Assembly (NCBI RefSeq): GCF_004193775.1
Contig: NC_041007.1
Span: 23,897,696 to 23,961,695, forward strand
DNA length: 64,000 bases
Source: Glycine soja
Taxonomy: Eukaryota > Streptophyta > Magnoliopsida > Fabales > Fabaceae
Direction of reading: 5' to 3'
A program made the translations under genes and the position numbers. The notes below the pieces were generated by a model, which saw nothing but the letters and a program-made list of their open reading frames with translations, was not told the DNA's origin and did not search any database. The first letter of the stretch is position 1, and each line of letters starts with the position of its first letter. Shown piece after piece: positions 1 through 9,487 of this stretch.

Positions 1-324
1 CTTTCCCTTTTGTTCTCTTTTCCATTTCATTTTCTTTTCTTTTCTATTTTTATTTTTATCATGATTTTTTTTTGTTTATTTTACATATATACTTTTGGAC
101 GATGTTCCTAAACGAAGAACTCTACACGGTTCCAGAATTTCAAACATCATCGATAGTAATGATATATAAATACTAACGCAACAATCTAAACAAAAATGTA
201 TGCGCTGTACAAATGACAATCGAAACAACAAAAACAAACATTAGTCTCTCAAGTCAAAACAATAACATAGAATAAAAATGACAAAAGAAATATGAAAGAA
301 AACATGAATCTGGGGATCTCCCAG
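1..324. other. AT-rich 3' noncoding tail of Gypsy-A
   Basis: This lies downstream of the 3' accessory ORF in element orientation. The first 60 bases are strongly pyrimidine-rich on the plus strand, so purine-rich on the element's sense strand, as expected near a polypurine tract. No LTR terminus is recognisable before the window edge. Confidence 0.4.
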
Positions 325-1575
325 TCACGTATCTCCACTCCCTCCCAAGAAGTCAAGCAAATCGGCCATCTCCTCATCCTCGTGGGCTTCTTCTCCATCG
401 CCGGGAGCTTCTGGGGGTGCCTCTCCTGCTTGGGCCTCGGGCCAATCTCCGGGCCATGCAACCTCTGCCCTGAACTGGTCTGGAGTAGGGCATGAAACAG
501 AAGCGAAGCCCTGGCTCTGCATGCTAAGGCTCATCTGGTACAGACAATCATGGGTCCGTACATGTGCTCGGTGGTTGGCCGCCTGCTGGCGAACCAAATG
601 CCGTAAATACTGCTCCATGTCAAATGCCCCAGCCTGGCCAGCCTGATGAGGTGGTGGGGGCGCGCCTGCGGCCTGTGGAGCATCACCCTGAGCCTGTCTC
701 TGGGTACAATACTTCTCAATAAAAGCCCGGGTGATGGGCGACCGAATCACCTTGGTAGGTGCAACGGGGACTCCGAACGACTGGCAGAGTCCTGTGATCA
801 GTGCAGGGAATCCCAGGGCCCTGTTGGACTTATCTGGGTCCAAAGGGTGCCTAGTGGGCACCATACCTGCAAAAATATAGATGGCATCAGCGATCAACTG
901 AGCCACATGGATGCTCATCCGTGTCAGGATGGCGTACACCAGCTGGCACTTCGGCATGGGGAGGTCGGAATTATGATCGGTGGGCAGGATGTTGCTGAGG
1001 AGCAACGTCATCCATATATGGGTCAGGGTGGTCATGTTGGTGCGCATGATTCGCACTCGCCTCCCTGCAGCAGTCCGGGCAAAATCCTGTCCCGGTATAC
1101 ATAGCAGCTGGGCGATGGCCTCCTCATCGAACCCGTCAGACCGGTTCCTCCTCTGGCCATACTCACATTCCTGGCCCTCTTCCAACACCAACGGATATCC
1201 TAGGAGTTGGCCGATAGCGTCGGCATCAAACGGGATCCACTGACCCCTTACCCAGGATCTCATGTCACGCACGCCCTCCTCTGTTGGCCAAGCATTGGCA
1301 TAAAACTCAAGGACTATTTCTGGATCAAACTTGGCCATGGGAGTAACCAGTGATGCCCACCGCCGGCGCCCTATTTCCTCCTGGAAATCAGCATACTCGT
1401 CGTCCCTGAGCTGGACGCGTCGCTCCCGGAGAAACGACCATCCCTTGATGGCCTCGAAGCGCTGCTGGTGTACAGCACTCCTAAAGCGGTGACTATCATA
1501 CTCCGGAGCGGAACTAGTTCCTTCGGCTGCCTTGTCCTTCCTGGACCTCTTTGAGGCAAGCTTCCTCGGGGCCAT
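325..1575 (-). CDS. 3' accessory ORF of Gypsy-A, putative plant transposon protein (PF20167-like)
   Basis: About 416 codons. The start at 1575 is the first ATG (MAPRK), and it matches the start of the homologue in Gypsy-C (MAPKK at 45945); the open frame runs upstream only with non-ATG codons. The N-terminus is basic (KRSRKDK), as in a nuclear signal. A globular core follows with blocks such as PEIVLEFYANAW, RGQWIPFDADAI and ALGFPALITGLC, then a Pro/Ala/Gln-rich linker and an acidic C-terminus rich in Glu and Asp. The core resembles the legume 'putative plant transposon protein' family, whose biochemical role is unknown. It lies after integrase, where env-like ORFs occur, but shows no signal peptide or membrane segment, so it is not an envelope protein. 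The family assignment is from recognition of conserved blocks, not a search. Confidence 0.7.
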   Translation of the reverse strand: MAPRKLASKRSRKDKAAEGTSSAPEYDSHRFRSAVHQQRFEAIKGWSFLRERRVQLRDDEYADFQEEIGRRRWASLVTPMAKFDPEIVLEFYANAWPTEEGVRDMRSWVRGQWIPFDADAIGQLLGYPLVLEEGQECEYGQRRNRSDGFDEEAIAQLLCIPGQDFARTAAGRRVRIMRTNMTTLTHIWMTLLLSNILPTDHNSDLPMPKCQLVYAILTRMSIHVAQLIADAIYIFAGMVPTRHPLDPDKSNRALGFPALITGLCQSFGVPVAPTKVIRSPITRAFIEKYCTQRQAQGDAPQAAGAPPPPHQAGQAGAFDMEQYLRHLVRQQAANHRAHVRTHDCLYQMSLSMQSQGFASVSCPTPDQFRAEVAWPGDWPEAQAGEAPPEAPGDGEEAHEDEEMADLLDFLGGSGDT

Positions 1576-2944
1576 TTCCTGCGAAGGCAAACATTTGGAA
1601 AGTTAGTTTTACCAGTGGGACACTACTCTTAAAACAAAAATGACATACAACCTCCTCCCATAAATACAAACATCAATGTAAATTTAGAGCAAGCTTATGC
1701 GCATATTTCCCTACGAACGTTCACTTGCACAAGACATCCTATTAACTAAGAAAAATGCACCCATATACAATCAAGGTAGCTTCATTACCTAGATTATTTA
1801 CATGTACTTCCAAGGTGTATTTGTTATTTACATCACACACGCCTCCTTGGCTAAATTTACATACATGCATACTCAAAGCATTTCGGGGTACCAAAAATTG
1901 CACATGCGCTCATCTTGGTATTTCTAATACCTATACATATACAAACTTCATGATGAATCTTGACTACCTACGCAATAAGGTGCTACATTTCATGCTTTTT
2001 TTTTCAAGTTTTTGCTACCTAAAGCCACATGCAAATTCAAGCATATTTTCCTTTGCTGACTAAAATTGTATTCAAATTAGAAGGTATATATTTTTTTGTA
2101 ATATGTTTTCTTCACATAACATGCAACACATTTATATATATTTTTTGTGAGACATTTTGACTACCAAAAATTATATATACATACATCCAAGTATTTTGCT
2201 ATCATACCCAAAGTGTAAATTGCCAAAGGTATCTTGCTACCTATTCTAAACCTACACATTCATGACGAGCACAATTCCTAAACATCTAGGCGTAGGGAAA
2301 ATATTGTAGTGTGGCCCAGAGCCGATTGCTGGCCAAAAAGGGTAACTTTACCCAATATGCACCTCCTCTTGTGTTCTTTTTGCATAAAATTTTAGTTCCT
2401 AGGCCTAGGATATATGCGGGGCAATTACTCTAGCCTTTTTCAGGAATGAATACATATTCCAAAAAAGAAAATGTGTACAAACCAAAATGCCCCGTGGGTT
2501 GTTTCCTTACAAAAGTCACGCGCTAATGCCATTGAGGCATTTCACCGAACACTTGGTGGGCGCGCGTTTAGGCGTCAATAGCAAGAGAACGGGGACAATG
2601 TGGCATGTCCCATTGTTCAAAAATGCATTATAGGCCTAGGGCCATCCCATACACACCCCTAATTCAAACTAATCAAGCAAGAAAACAAACCAAAATTGCC
2701 CTATATATTTGAGCATACTCCCATAATTTAGAGCACCAAAAGGAGATCAAAATACACCAATGAAAAGCTAGAAAGCTTAGGGATGGAACACTTACTTGTT
2801 GGTGATGAACAAAAGCGCAAAACGGAATCAAAAATGCGAAAAAGGATGGCCCTAGGGCTGCAAACTCGTCAATCCCGTGGGTATGGCTTTTGAAAGGGGG
2901 GAAAAGAAGTTTTTGAATGTTAAAACGCCCCCCCTTTCGTCATT

Positions 2945-2982
2945 CTTATAATTTGGTGCAGGGGTGGCTCGCCCAGGCGAGC
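2945..2982 (-). promoter_or_regulatory. Candidate internal promoter for the 3' ORF (palindrome + TATA)
   Basis: The 16-bp palindrome GCTCGCCCAGGCGAGC is at 2967-2982. On the minus strand it is followed by ATTATAAG (2952-2945). The same palindrome occurs twice in the Gypsy-A LTR (35626-35641 and 35645-35660), directly upstream of that LTR's TATA box. Sharing of a rare 16-mer between LTR promoter and this spacer suggests a promoter reading toward the 3' ORF. The leader would be about 1.3 kb unless spliced. Confidence 0.4.
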
Positions 2983-3403
2983 TAACCTGCATTTTTTTTT
3001 TTTTTTTTGAGGGGAACATTAACCATGTCCCCTCCCTTCTCATGGATCAGCATCTTGCCTAACTTGCACTTACTTAGGTTAGAATTAGGCGTTGATTACT
3101 TATTTTTTACTTTTTAAAACAAACAAATAGTAAAAGAAAGCTGCAAAATACAAAGGATACGGGGCTGCCTTGCAGCGACATCCTCTGCTTGTTTCGCACA
3201 GAGAAGGGACAACGATCGGTCGGTCGTGACCCCATCCCCACTTGCATCCGTCCTTAAGTACCTGCAAGTAATAAACAACCAGGTATGGCCAATCTTGACC
3301 GCGTCATTACCCTACCTTGATTGGTTTCTGCCGTTCATGTTTCATCTCTACTCCAGAAGGTAGCCCAAGGTGATCCTGCCCCTGTTTTACCACAACAATA
3401 TAC

Positions 3404-3427
3404 ATGCGTATGCGTATGCGTATGCAT
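3404..3427. repeat. Short ATGCGT microsatellite
   Basis: Three ATGCGT units followed by one ATGCAT unit. A shorter, degenerate version is at the same place in Gypsy-C near 46233-46250. Confidence 0.7.
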
Positions 3428-3701
3428 GAATGTTTTCAAACGCAGAAAATTTAGGGAAAGTTGGTTCAGGTTCAATTCTAATTAAGCGCTTGGGGGATCC
3501 CATGAACTGAGCGGAAGGGCTCAGGTGATCACAGATTAACGCAAGGTGTGAAACTAACGTGAGGACTAAAAGCCTCGAATCCACGTTCATTTCTTTGAAA
3601 GATTGTAACGAGAGATACAACAGACAGGAAATCCCTGGGGGAAATCCAGAAAACGCATAAAGATAAAGAACATGCAGCGACATCCTTAATTGCCCCAGCT
3701 T

Positions 3702-6700
3702 CTAAGCATAATATTGTTTGACGACATCAGAGTTCACGGGTGAAGGTAGCTCTTCGCCATCCATGTTGGTAAGCACCAGGGCTCCTCCGGAAAAAGCCCT
3801 CTTCACAACAAAAGGCCCTTCGTAGTTCGGGGCCCATTTCCCTCGATGGTCCTTGACAGCATGGGACATTTTCTTTAGCACAAGGTCTCCCTCATGGAAC
3901 TTGCATAAGCGTACTTTCTTGTCGAATGCACTCTTCATTCTTTGCTGGTATAAGCGCCCATGACTCATGGCCGTTAAGCGCTTACCCTCAATGAGGTTGA
4001 GCTGATCGTAGCGTGTTTGAGCCCACTCTGATTCCTTTAATCCGGATTCTGCCAAGATCCTTAATGACGGGACTTCTACCTCAAACGGTAACACAGCCTC
4101 CATCCCATATACCAATGAGAACGGCGTTGCCCCAGTTGACGTTCGCACTGAAGTCCGGTAACCGTGTAACGTGAATGGGAGCATCTCGTGCCAATCCTTG
4201 TATGACACGGTCATCTTTTGGATAATCTTTTTGATATTCTTATTGGCCGCTTCCACGGCTCCATTCATCTTTGGCCGGTAGGGCGTGGAATTGTGATGCT
4301 GGATTTTAAACTCCTTGCATATTTCTGCCATCATCTTATTATTCAGGTTGGTGCCGTTGTCCGTGATAATCTTCCTTGGCAAACCATATCGGCAGATGAT
4401 CTCTTTCTTAATGAACCTGACCACCACATTCCTCGTGACATTGGTATATGAAGCCGCCTCGACCCACTTGGTGAAATAATCTATCGCTACGAGGATGAAG
4501 CGATGACCATTCGAGGCCTTGGGCTCAATGGCCCCGATGACATCTATTCCCCACATGGAGAAAGGCCAAGGGGCGGACATGACATTCAGAGGATGTGGTG
4601 GGGCATTGACATTATCTGCGAATGCTTGACATTTGTGGCACTTCCTCACATGGACACAACAATCACTTTCCATGGTAAGCCAATAATAACCTGCTCTTAG
4701 GATCTTCCTGGCCATAGCATGTCCGTTGGCGTGCGTTCCAAACGAGCCCTCATGGACTTCTTCGATCATGTGATTTGCCTCCTTGGCATCCACACACCGC
4801 AGGAGTGTCATGTCGTGATTTCTTTTATACAGTATGCTTCCGCTCATGAAGAAACCGGCTGCCAACCTCCTCAATGTCCTTTTATCGTTGTCGGCAATCT
4901 CTGGCGGGTATTCTTTGCTTACGACATATCGCTTGATGTCGTAATACCAAGGCTTTCCGTCCCGTTCCTCTTCCACTTGGCAACAATGTGCGGGTTTGCC
5001 ACGACACCAGAATTCAATGTAGGGTAGATCCCCGTGCGGTGTTAGCTGGAACATAGACGCCAACGTAGCAAGTGCATCCGCCATTTGATTTTCCTCGCGG
5101 GGAACATGATGGAAGGAGATCTCATCGAAAGTCTTAGCCAATTCCTTGATATAGGCTTTGTAGGGTATCAGCTTGGGATCTCTAGTTTCCCATTCCCCTC
5201 TCAGCTGATGGATTACCAACGCTGAGTCGCCGTACACCTTGAGTAGTTTGACATTGGAGTCAATTGCTGCCTGGACGGCTAGGGCACATGCTTCATATTC
5301 GGCCATGTTGTTGGTGCAGTCGAATCCTAGCCTGGCTGTGAAAGGTACACATTGATTGTCCGGAGAGACCAACACTGCCCCAACGCCATGACCTAGAATG
5401 TTTGACGCTCCGTCAAACCATACAGTCCATTTGTCCCGATCTTCGTCCAACTTTTCCTCGAACAAGGCCATGATGTCCTCATCCGGGAATTCCGGATGCA
5501 TGGGCTGGTAGTCGTTAAGAGGCTGTTGAGCCAAATAATCTGCCAAAGCGCTTCCTTTTATCGCCTTTTGGGTGACGTAGACTATATCAAACTCAGATAG
5601 CAAGACTTGCCACCGGGCGATTCGTCCTGTGAGAGCTGGCTTTTCAAAGATGTACTTAACTGGGTCCATTTTGGATATCAACCAGGTAGTATGGCTCAGC
5701 ATGTACTGCCTTAGGCGATGGGATGCCCATACTAAAGCACAACACGTTCTTTCGAGCAAGGAGTAATTCATCTCACAGGTCGTGAACTTCTTACTTAGGT
5801 AGTAAACAGCGCGCTCTTTCTTCCCGGATTCGTCATGTTGCCCCAGCATACACCCCATTGACTCGTCCAAGATTGTCATGTACAAAATGAGAGGCCTTCC
5901 AGGTACTGGTGGCATAAGCACGGGAGGATTCATTAGGCACTTTTTGATCCTTCCAAAAGCCTCTTGGCAATCCTCATTCCACCGATCAGTTTGGTTTTTG
6001 CGCAAGAGTTTAAACAACGGCTCACAAATGGCGGTGAGCTGCGATATGAATCTGGCAATATAATTCAAGCGCCCCAGGAAACCTCGGACTTGCCTCTCTG
6101 TACGGGGTTCTGGCATCTCAAGGATAGCCTTCACTTTTTCGGGGTCTACCTCTATCCCTTTCTGGCTTACAATGAAACCAAGCAATTTCCCTGATTTGAC
6201 CCCAAAGGTACACTTAGCGGGGTTCAACCTTAATTGATATTTCTTAAGCCTTTCGAACAATTTCCGCAGGTTGACAAGGTGTTCTTCCTCGGATTTAGAT
6301 TTAGCAATTATGTCGTCCACGTAGACCTCGATCTCTTGATGCATCATATCATGGAACAAAGCTACCATGGCCCGTTGATAAGTTGCCCCGGCATTCTTGA
6401 GTCCAAAGGACATCACCTTGTAACAGAACGTTCCCCACAGGGTGACGAAAGTAGTCTTTTCCATATCCTCGGGCGCCATCTTTATCTGATTGTAACCAGA
6501 GAAACCGTCCATGAAGGAAAATAAAGCGAAATTAGCCGTGTTATCTACGAGGATATCGATGTGTGGTAAAGGAAAATTGTCCTTGGGACTGGCCCGATTC
6601 AGGTCCCGATAATCTACACACATTCGTACTTTCCCATCTTTTTTAGGAACTGGTACGATGTTGGCAACCCATTCTGGATACCGAGCGACGGCCAGAAATC

Positions 6701-7149
6701 CAGCGTCAAATTGCTTCTTCACTTCTTCTTTTATCTTCAAGGATGTTTCGGGCTTCATCCTCCTCAGTTTCTGTTTTACCGGGGAACACTCGGGATTTAG
6801 AGGTAATCGGTGCTGTACAATGTCAGAACTCAAACCGGGCATATCTTGGTATGACCAAGCAAAGATGTCTTGGTAGTCTTTTAGCAGGATTATTAATTCT
6901 TCACGGATAGGTGCGGTAATACCTGTACCTATCTTTACTTCCCTCTTTCCACTGCCAATTCCTAAGTCTACTAGCTCTGTTTCTTCTTGATGAGGCCCCA
7001 TTTCTTGGTCCTCATGGGCGACCATTCTTTCTAGTTCTGGGGGAAGTCCCACATCCTCATTTCCTTCATCTTCCGTTTGATTCATTTCTTGCTCGAAGTC
7101 GATAGACGGGTCCCAGGTATTAGTACCTTCGGGGGACTCGTCATCGGAT
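3702..7149 (-). CDS. Gypsy-A pol exon 2: RT, RNase H, second RNase H, integrase
   Basis: Residues are counted from the ATG at 7085 (1127 codons); the open frame extends upstream to a splice acceptor at 7150. RT spans about 110-310 with the YVDD active site at 255-258. A first RNase H (about 395-520) has Thr at the place where Ty3 enzymes usually have the first catalytic Asp. A second, archaeal-type RNase H spans about 550-678 with D558, E596, D620 and D670. Integrase follows: zinc finger H785, H789, C816, C819, then D848, D909 and E945. The C-terminal part contains GPFVVKRAFSGGALVL. The protein copies element RNA to cDNA and integrates it. No stops interrupt it, so it may be functional once spliced to gag-protease. 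It lies just upstream of the 3' ORF spacer. Confidence 0.9.
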
Positions 7150-7328
7150 CTGCCGTTTCAGAAAAAGAAGTAAACATGCAAATGAATGAGAATGAGTAGA
7201 GACCAGGAACAGATGAAGAAAGATCCTTGTATTATAAATTCAAAAACAAAAGACACAAAGCCTTAACAAAAGGAAAAACTCTAAAGCCTAGGCCCAACTA
7301 TAGAGCTTTTAAAACCGTAAAGGTTTAC
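7150..7328 (-). other. Ogre-type intron between protease and RT exons
   Basis: Read on the minus strand, the donor is AT|GTAAACC at 7329/7328 and the acceptor is a pyrimidine-rich tract followed by CAG|ATCCGAT at 7150/7149. Removal of these 179 nt joins ...SI to ISDDESPEG and keeps the RT frame, whereas without splicing the protease frame stops at 7325. Gypsy-C has the same sites and the same length (49961-50139). Ogre elements are known to have an intron at this place. Confidence 0.8.
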
Positions 7329-7846
7329 ATTATGCTTGTTGCGTAAATGCCGGGGCATTCCTCCACTCGCCAATTTCCCAACTGGAAATCAGGAGGGCAT
7401 GGTCGTACCAAATCCAAAGTACTCGGAATATCATCTTCGCATATCGCGAACACTTGACCTTTGTCTCCCGAACCCGCGCTTTTAAAGCTTCTACTTATGT
7501 GGCAGGGCGGGCTTCCTTCACCTTCTTGTCTCCAACGCGAACTTTGACCATTGTTCTTCCTTCCCGCGATGCTTCTTTTCATGTCCGCCTGAGTGGGCTT
7601 ATAGCCTAAACCATACTTCCCACGATTTCCTTGGGTATTTATCAGGCTAGTTATGCCGCCGTTGTTTTTTCCTAAACCCATCCCGGGTTCATAAACGTTC
7701 CCCAACATAACTCGGGCCATCATTATCGCTGCATCGGACAGACAAGGCTGCCCAAAGAGGGAGTCCACGGAGGAAATGCTGACCACCTCAAAAGACTGGA
7801 AAGCAGTTTCTAACGATTCTTCTGCGGCTTCCACATAAGGCATGGA
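7329..7846 (-). CDS. Gypsy-A protease exon, C-terminal piece with G-patch-like segment
   Basis: This continues the gag-protease frame broken by Copia-1: the other part ends at CPSS (13748) and this one resumes with MPYVEAAEE. It contains VYEPGMGLGKNNGG, a glycine-rich stretch like a G-patch (an RNA-binding motif found after protease in some retroviruses), followed by a basic segment and CPPDFQLGNWRVEECPG. It ends at the intron donor. In Gypsy-C the two parts are contiguous, which proves the join. The insertion separates this piece from gag, so Gypsy-A can no longer make a complete gag-pol. Confidence 0.8.
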
Positions 7847-9065
7847 TGTTGGACCTTGTGGCCTCAGATATCTTAAGAAGGGGGGGTTGAATTAAGATAA
7901 CAAGAACTATTCCCCAATTTAAATCTTGCTCTCTCTCTTTAGATTAACAATGCATCCTTAACATGAATTACTCAAAAGATAATTCAGAATAAACTTCTTT
8001 AAAGGCAAAAGATAAATAGCAATAAATAAAAGAAGTTTAAGGGAAGAGAGAAATGCAAACTTGATTTATACTGGTTCGGTCACTTCCTGTGCCTACGTCC
8101 AGTACTCAAGCAACCCACTTGAGATTTTCCACTCTCTTTGTAAAATCCTTTTACAAAGTCTGAATCACACAGGGACAACCCTTCCCTTGTGTTCAGGAAT
8201 CCTTTACAACAAGAGACCCTCGGTCTCTTAACCCCTTTTTAGAAGTAAAAGAAAAGAAGAAGAAATCTCTCTTGAAAGAGACAGATTGTACAATGAAGAT
8301 CAATCACAATTCCTTATTTGAATATGCAAGTGTTTGACCAAGGAATCTTTGAGAGGATAAGACATTTTGGGCAATCAAAAACTCTCTCTTTATTCGTGTT
8401 TCCAAGTCACATATATATAGACCTTTGATGGCCATTCATAAAACATTTGAATAGATGTGACCCTTGAAAGTTATTTTCTGAAAATCTCCTCTGGTAATCG
8501 ATTACAATAGTTGTGTAATCGATTACAGCCTTTAATATTTGAATTAAAACGTTTATTAACTGCTGGTAATCGATTACCAATATGGTGTAATCGATTACAC
8601 AGTCTAAAATTTGAATTCAAATATTTAGTAGCTGTTGTAAAGCATTTTTGGCCACTGGTAATCGATTACATCCTCTGGTAATCGATTACCAGAGAGTAAA
8701 TCTCTTGAAAAACACTTTTTAACATGCATTACTTGGCCAAACCTTTTGCTATATCAATTAGGAATTTCCTTCCTAATGTACTAGTGATCATCTTGATGTT
8801 GTGGCTTGTATTCTTGAATCATTTGCATCATTTGCTTTTCTTCATCATGATCATCATCAAAACACCAAAGGCATTTGCATCTACAATCTCCCCCTTTTTG
8901 ATGATGACAATACAATACCTGAGATCAAGATTCAAGCAAGCAACAACCAATTGTGTATAGATGAAATGTGCGTTTACTCCCCCTATATTTCGGAATTTAT
9001 GATCACTTTTATCACTTGATTTCTAAGCTCTTTGATCATCATCAAAACACCAAAGATCTTCTACA
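7847..9065 (-). repeat. Copia-1 3' LTR
   Basis: 1219 bp, TG...CA. It holds six GTAATCGATTAC palindromes (8494-8505, 8515-8526, 8566-8577, 8587-8598, 8658-8669, 8678-8689), a TATA stretch (minus TATATATA, 8411-8418), and hairpins in the transcribed part: CTCAAG...CTTGAG (8105-8123), CTTTGTAAAA/TTTTACAAAG (8136-8158), 8161-8195, and AAGAGACC/GGTCTCTT (8211-8229). A second copy of the polypurine tract at 8886-8900 marks an older LTR end at 8885. Several plus-strand ORFs recur in every LTR copy but are only a by-product of the repeat. Confidence 0.95.
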
Positions 9066-9080
9066 ATCTCCCCCTTTTTG
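9066..9080 (-). other. Polypurine tract of Copia-1
   Basis: On the minus strand this reads CAAAAAGGGGGAGAT directly upstream of the 3' LTR, where plus-strand cDNA synthesis is primed. Confidence 0.85.
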
Positions 9081-9487
9081 ATGATGACAATCCCTGAAAT
9101 CAAGACAAACCATATACAAGATGATAGCATGTTCAAACAGCCCTTACTCCCCCTATCTTTTGGCATGTATGCCTATGCCTAGCTTTAATGAGTAGTTAAT
9201 TGATTTCTAACCCAAGTTCTCTCAAGTTCTCTCCCCCTTTGGCAACATCAAAAAGAACTATACAACACAATCAAAAACCAAACACAATAAATATCCAAAC
9301 AATGCCATTCATGAAGCCAAAATAAAACCATACATTTGCATAATCAACTAAAGCAATGTCTAGAAATATAATTATAGTGGAAGACTACGATAACTAGATT
9401 AATAAAAAGCCAAATACACGGCGTTAAAACAGAGTACTAATAATACTTAATGACTAATAAGACTTAGTCTTAATAATAACTTATAAG
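9081..9487. other. Noncoding 3' region of Copia-1
   Basis: AT-rich sequence between ORF3 and the polypurine tract. It includes two further CTCCCCC blocks (around 9146 and 9229) resembling the polypurine tract. No ORF is supported. Confidence 0.5.

Larger units (their letters stand above)
1576..3701. other. Noncoding spacer between integrase and 3' ORF, with an extra 1.5-kb block
   Basis: In Gypsy-C the matching spacer is only about 0.57 kb (45946-46513). The ends match: the region just upstream of the ORF and 3115-3701 both have counterparts. About 1580-3115 of Gypsy-A has none. The extra block is AT-rich, has no convincing ORF, and contains the palindrome-plus-TATA module at 2945-2982 and an inverted repeat flanking a poly-T run near 2995-3040. 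It could be an inserted solo LTR from another family or an ancestral promoter/intron region lost from Gypsy-C; I could not find clean TG...CA ends. Confidence 0.5.

Noticed and set aside
325..1575. Retroviral envelope gene
   Set aside because: The position fits, but there is no signal peptide, membrane segment or cysteine pattern of an envelope protein.
1755..2063. Plus-strand ORF of 102 codons in the Gypsy-A spacer
   Set aside because: AT-rich chance frame with no homologue in Gypsy-C and no coding character.
8494..8689. Regularly repeated GTAATCGATTAC with spacers, like a CRISPR array
   Set aside because: The repeat is a 12-bp palindrome with irregular spacing inside plant LTRs, and no cas genes are present.
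8724..9019. Plus-strand ORFs of 78 and 72 codons repeated four times
   Set aside because: They recur only because the LTR does. They have no start context, overlap each other, and are low-complexity hydrophobic sequence.
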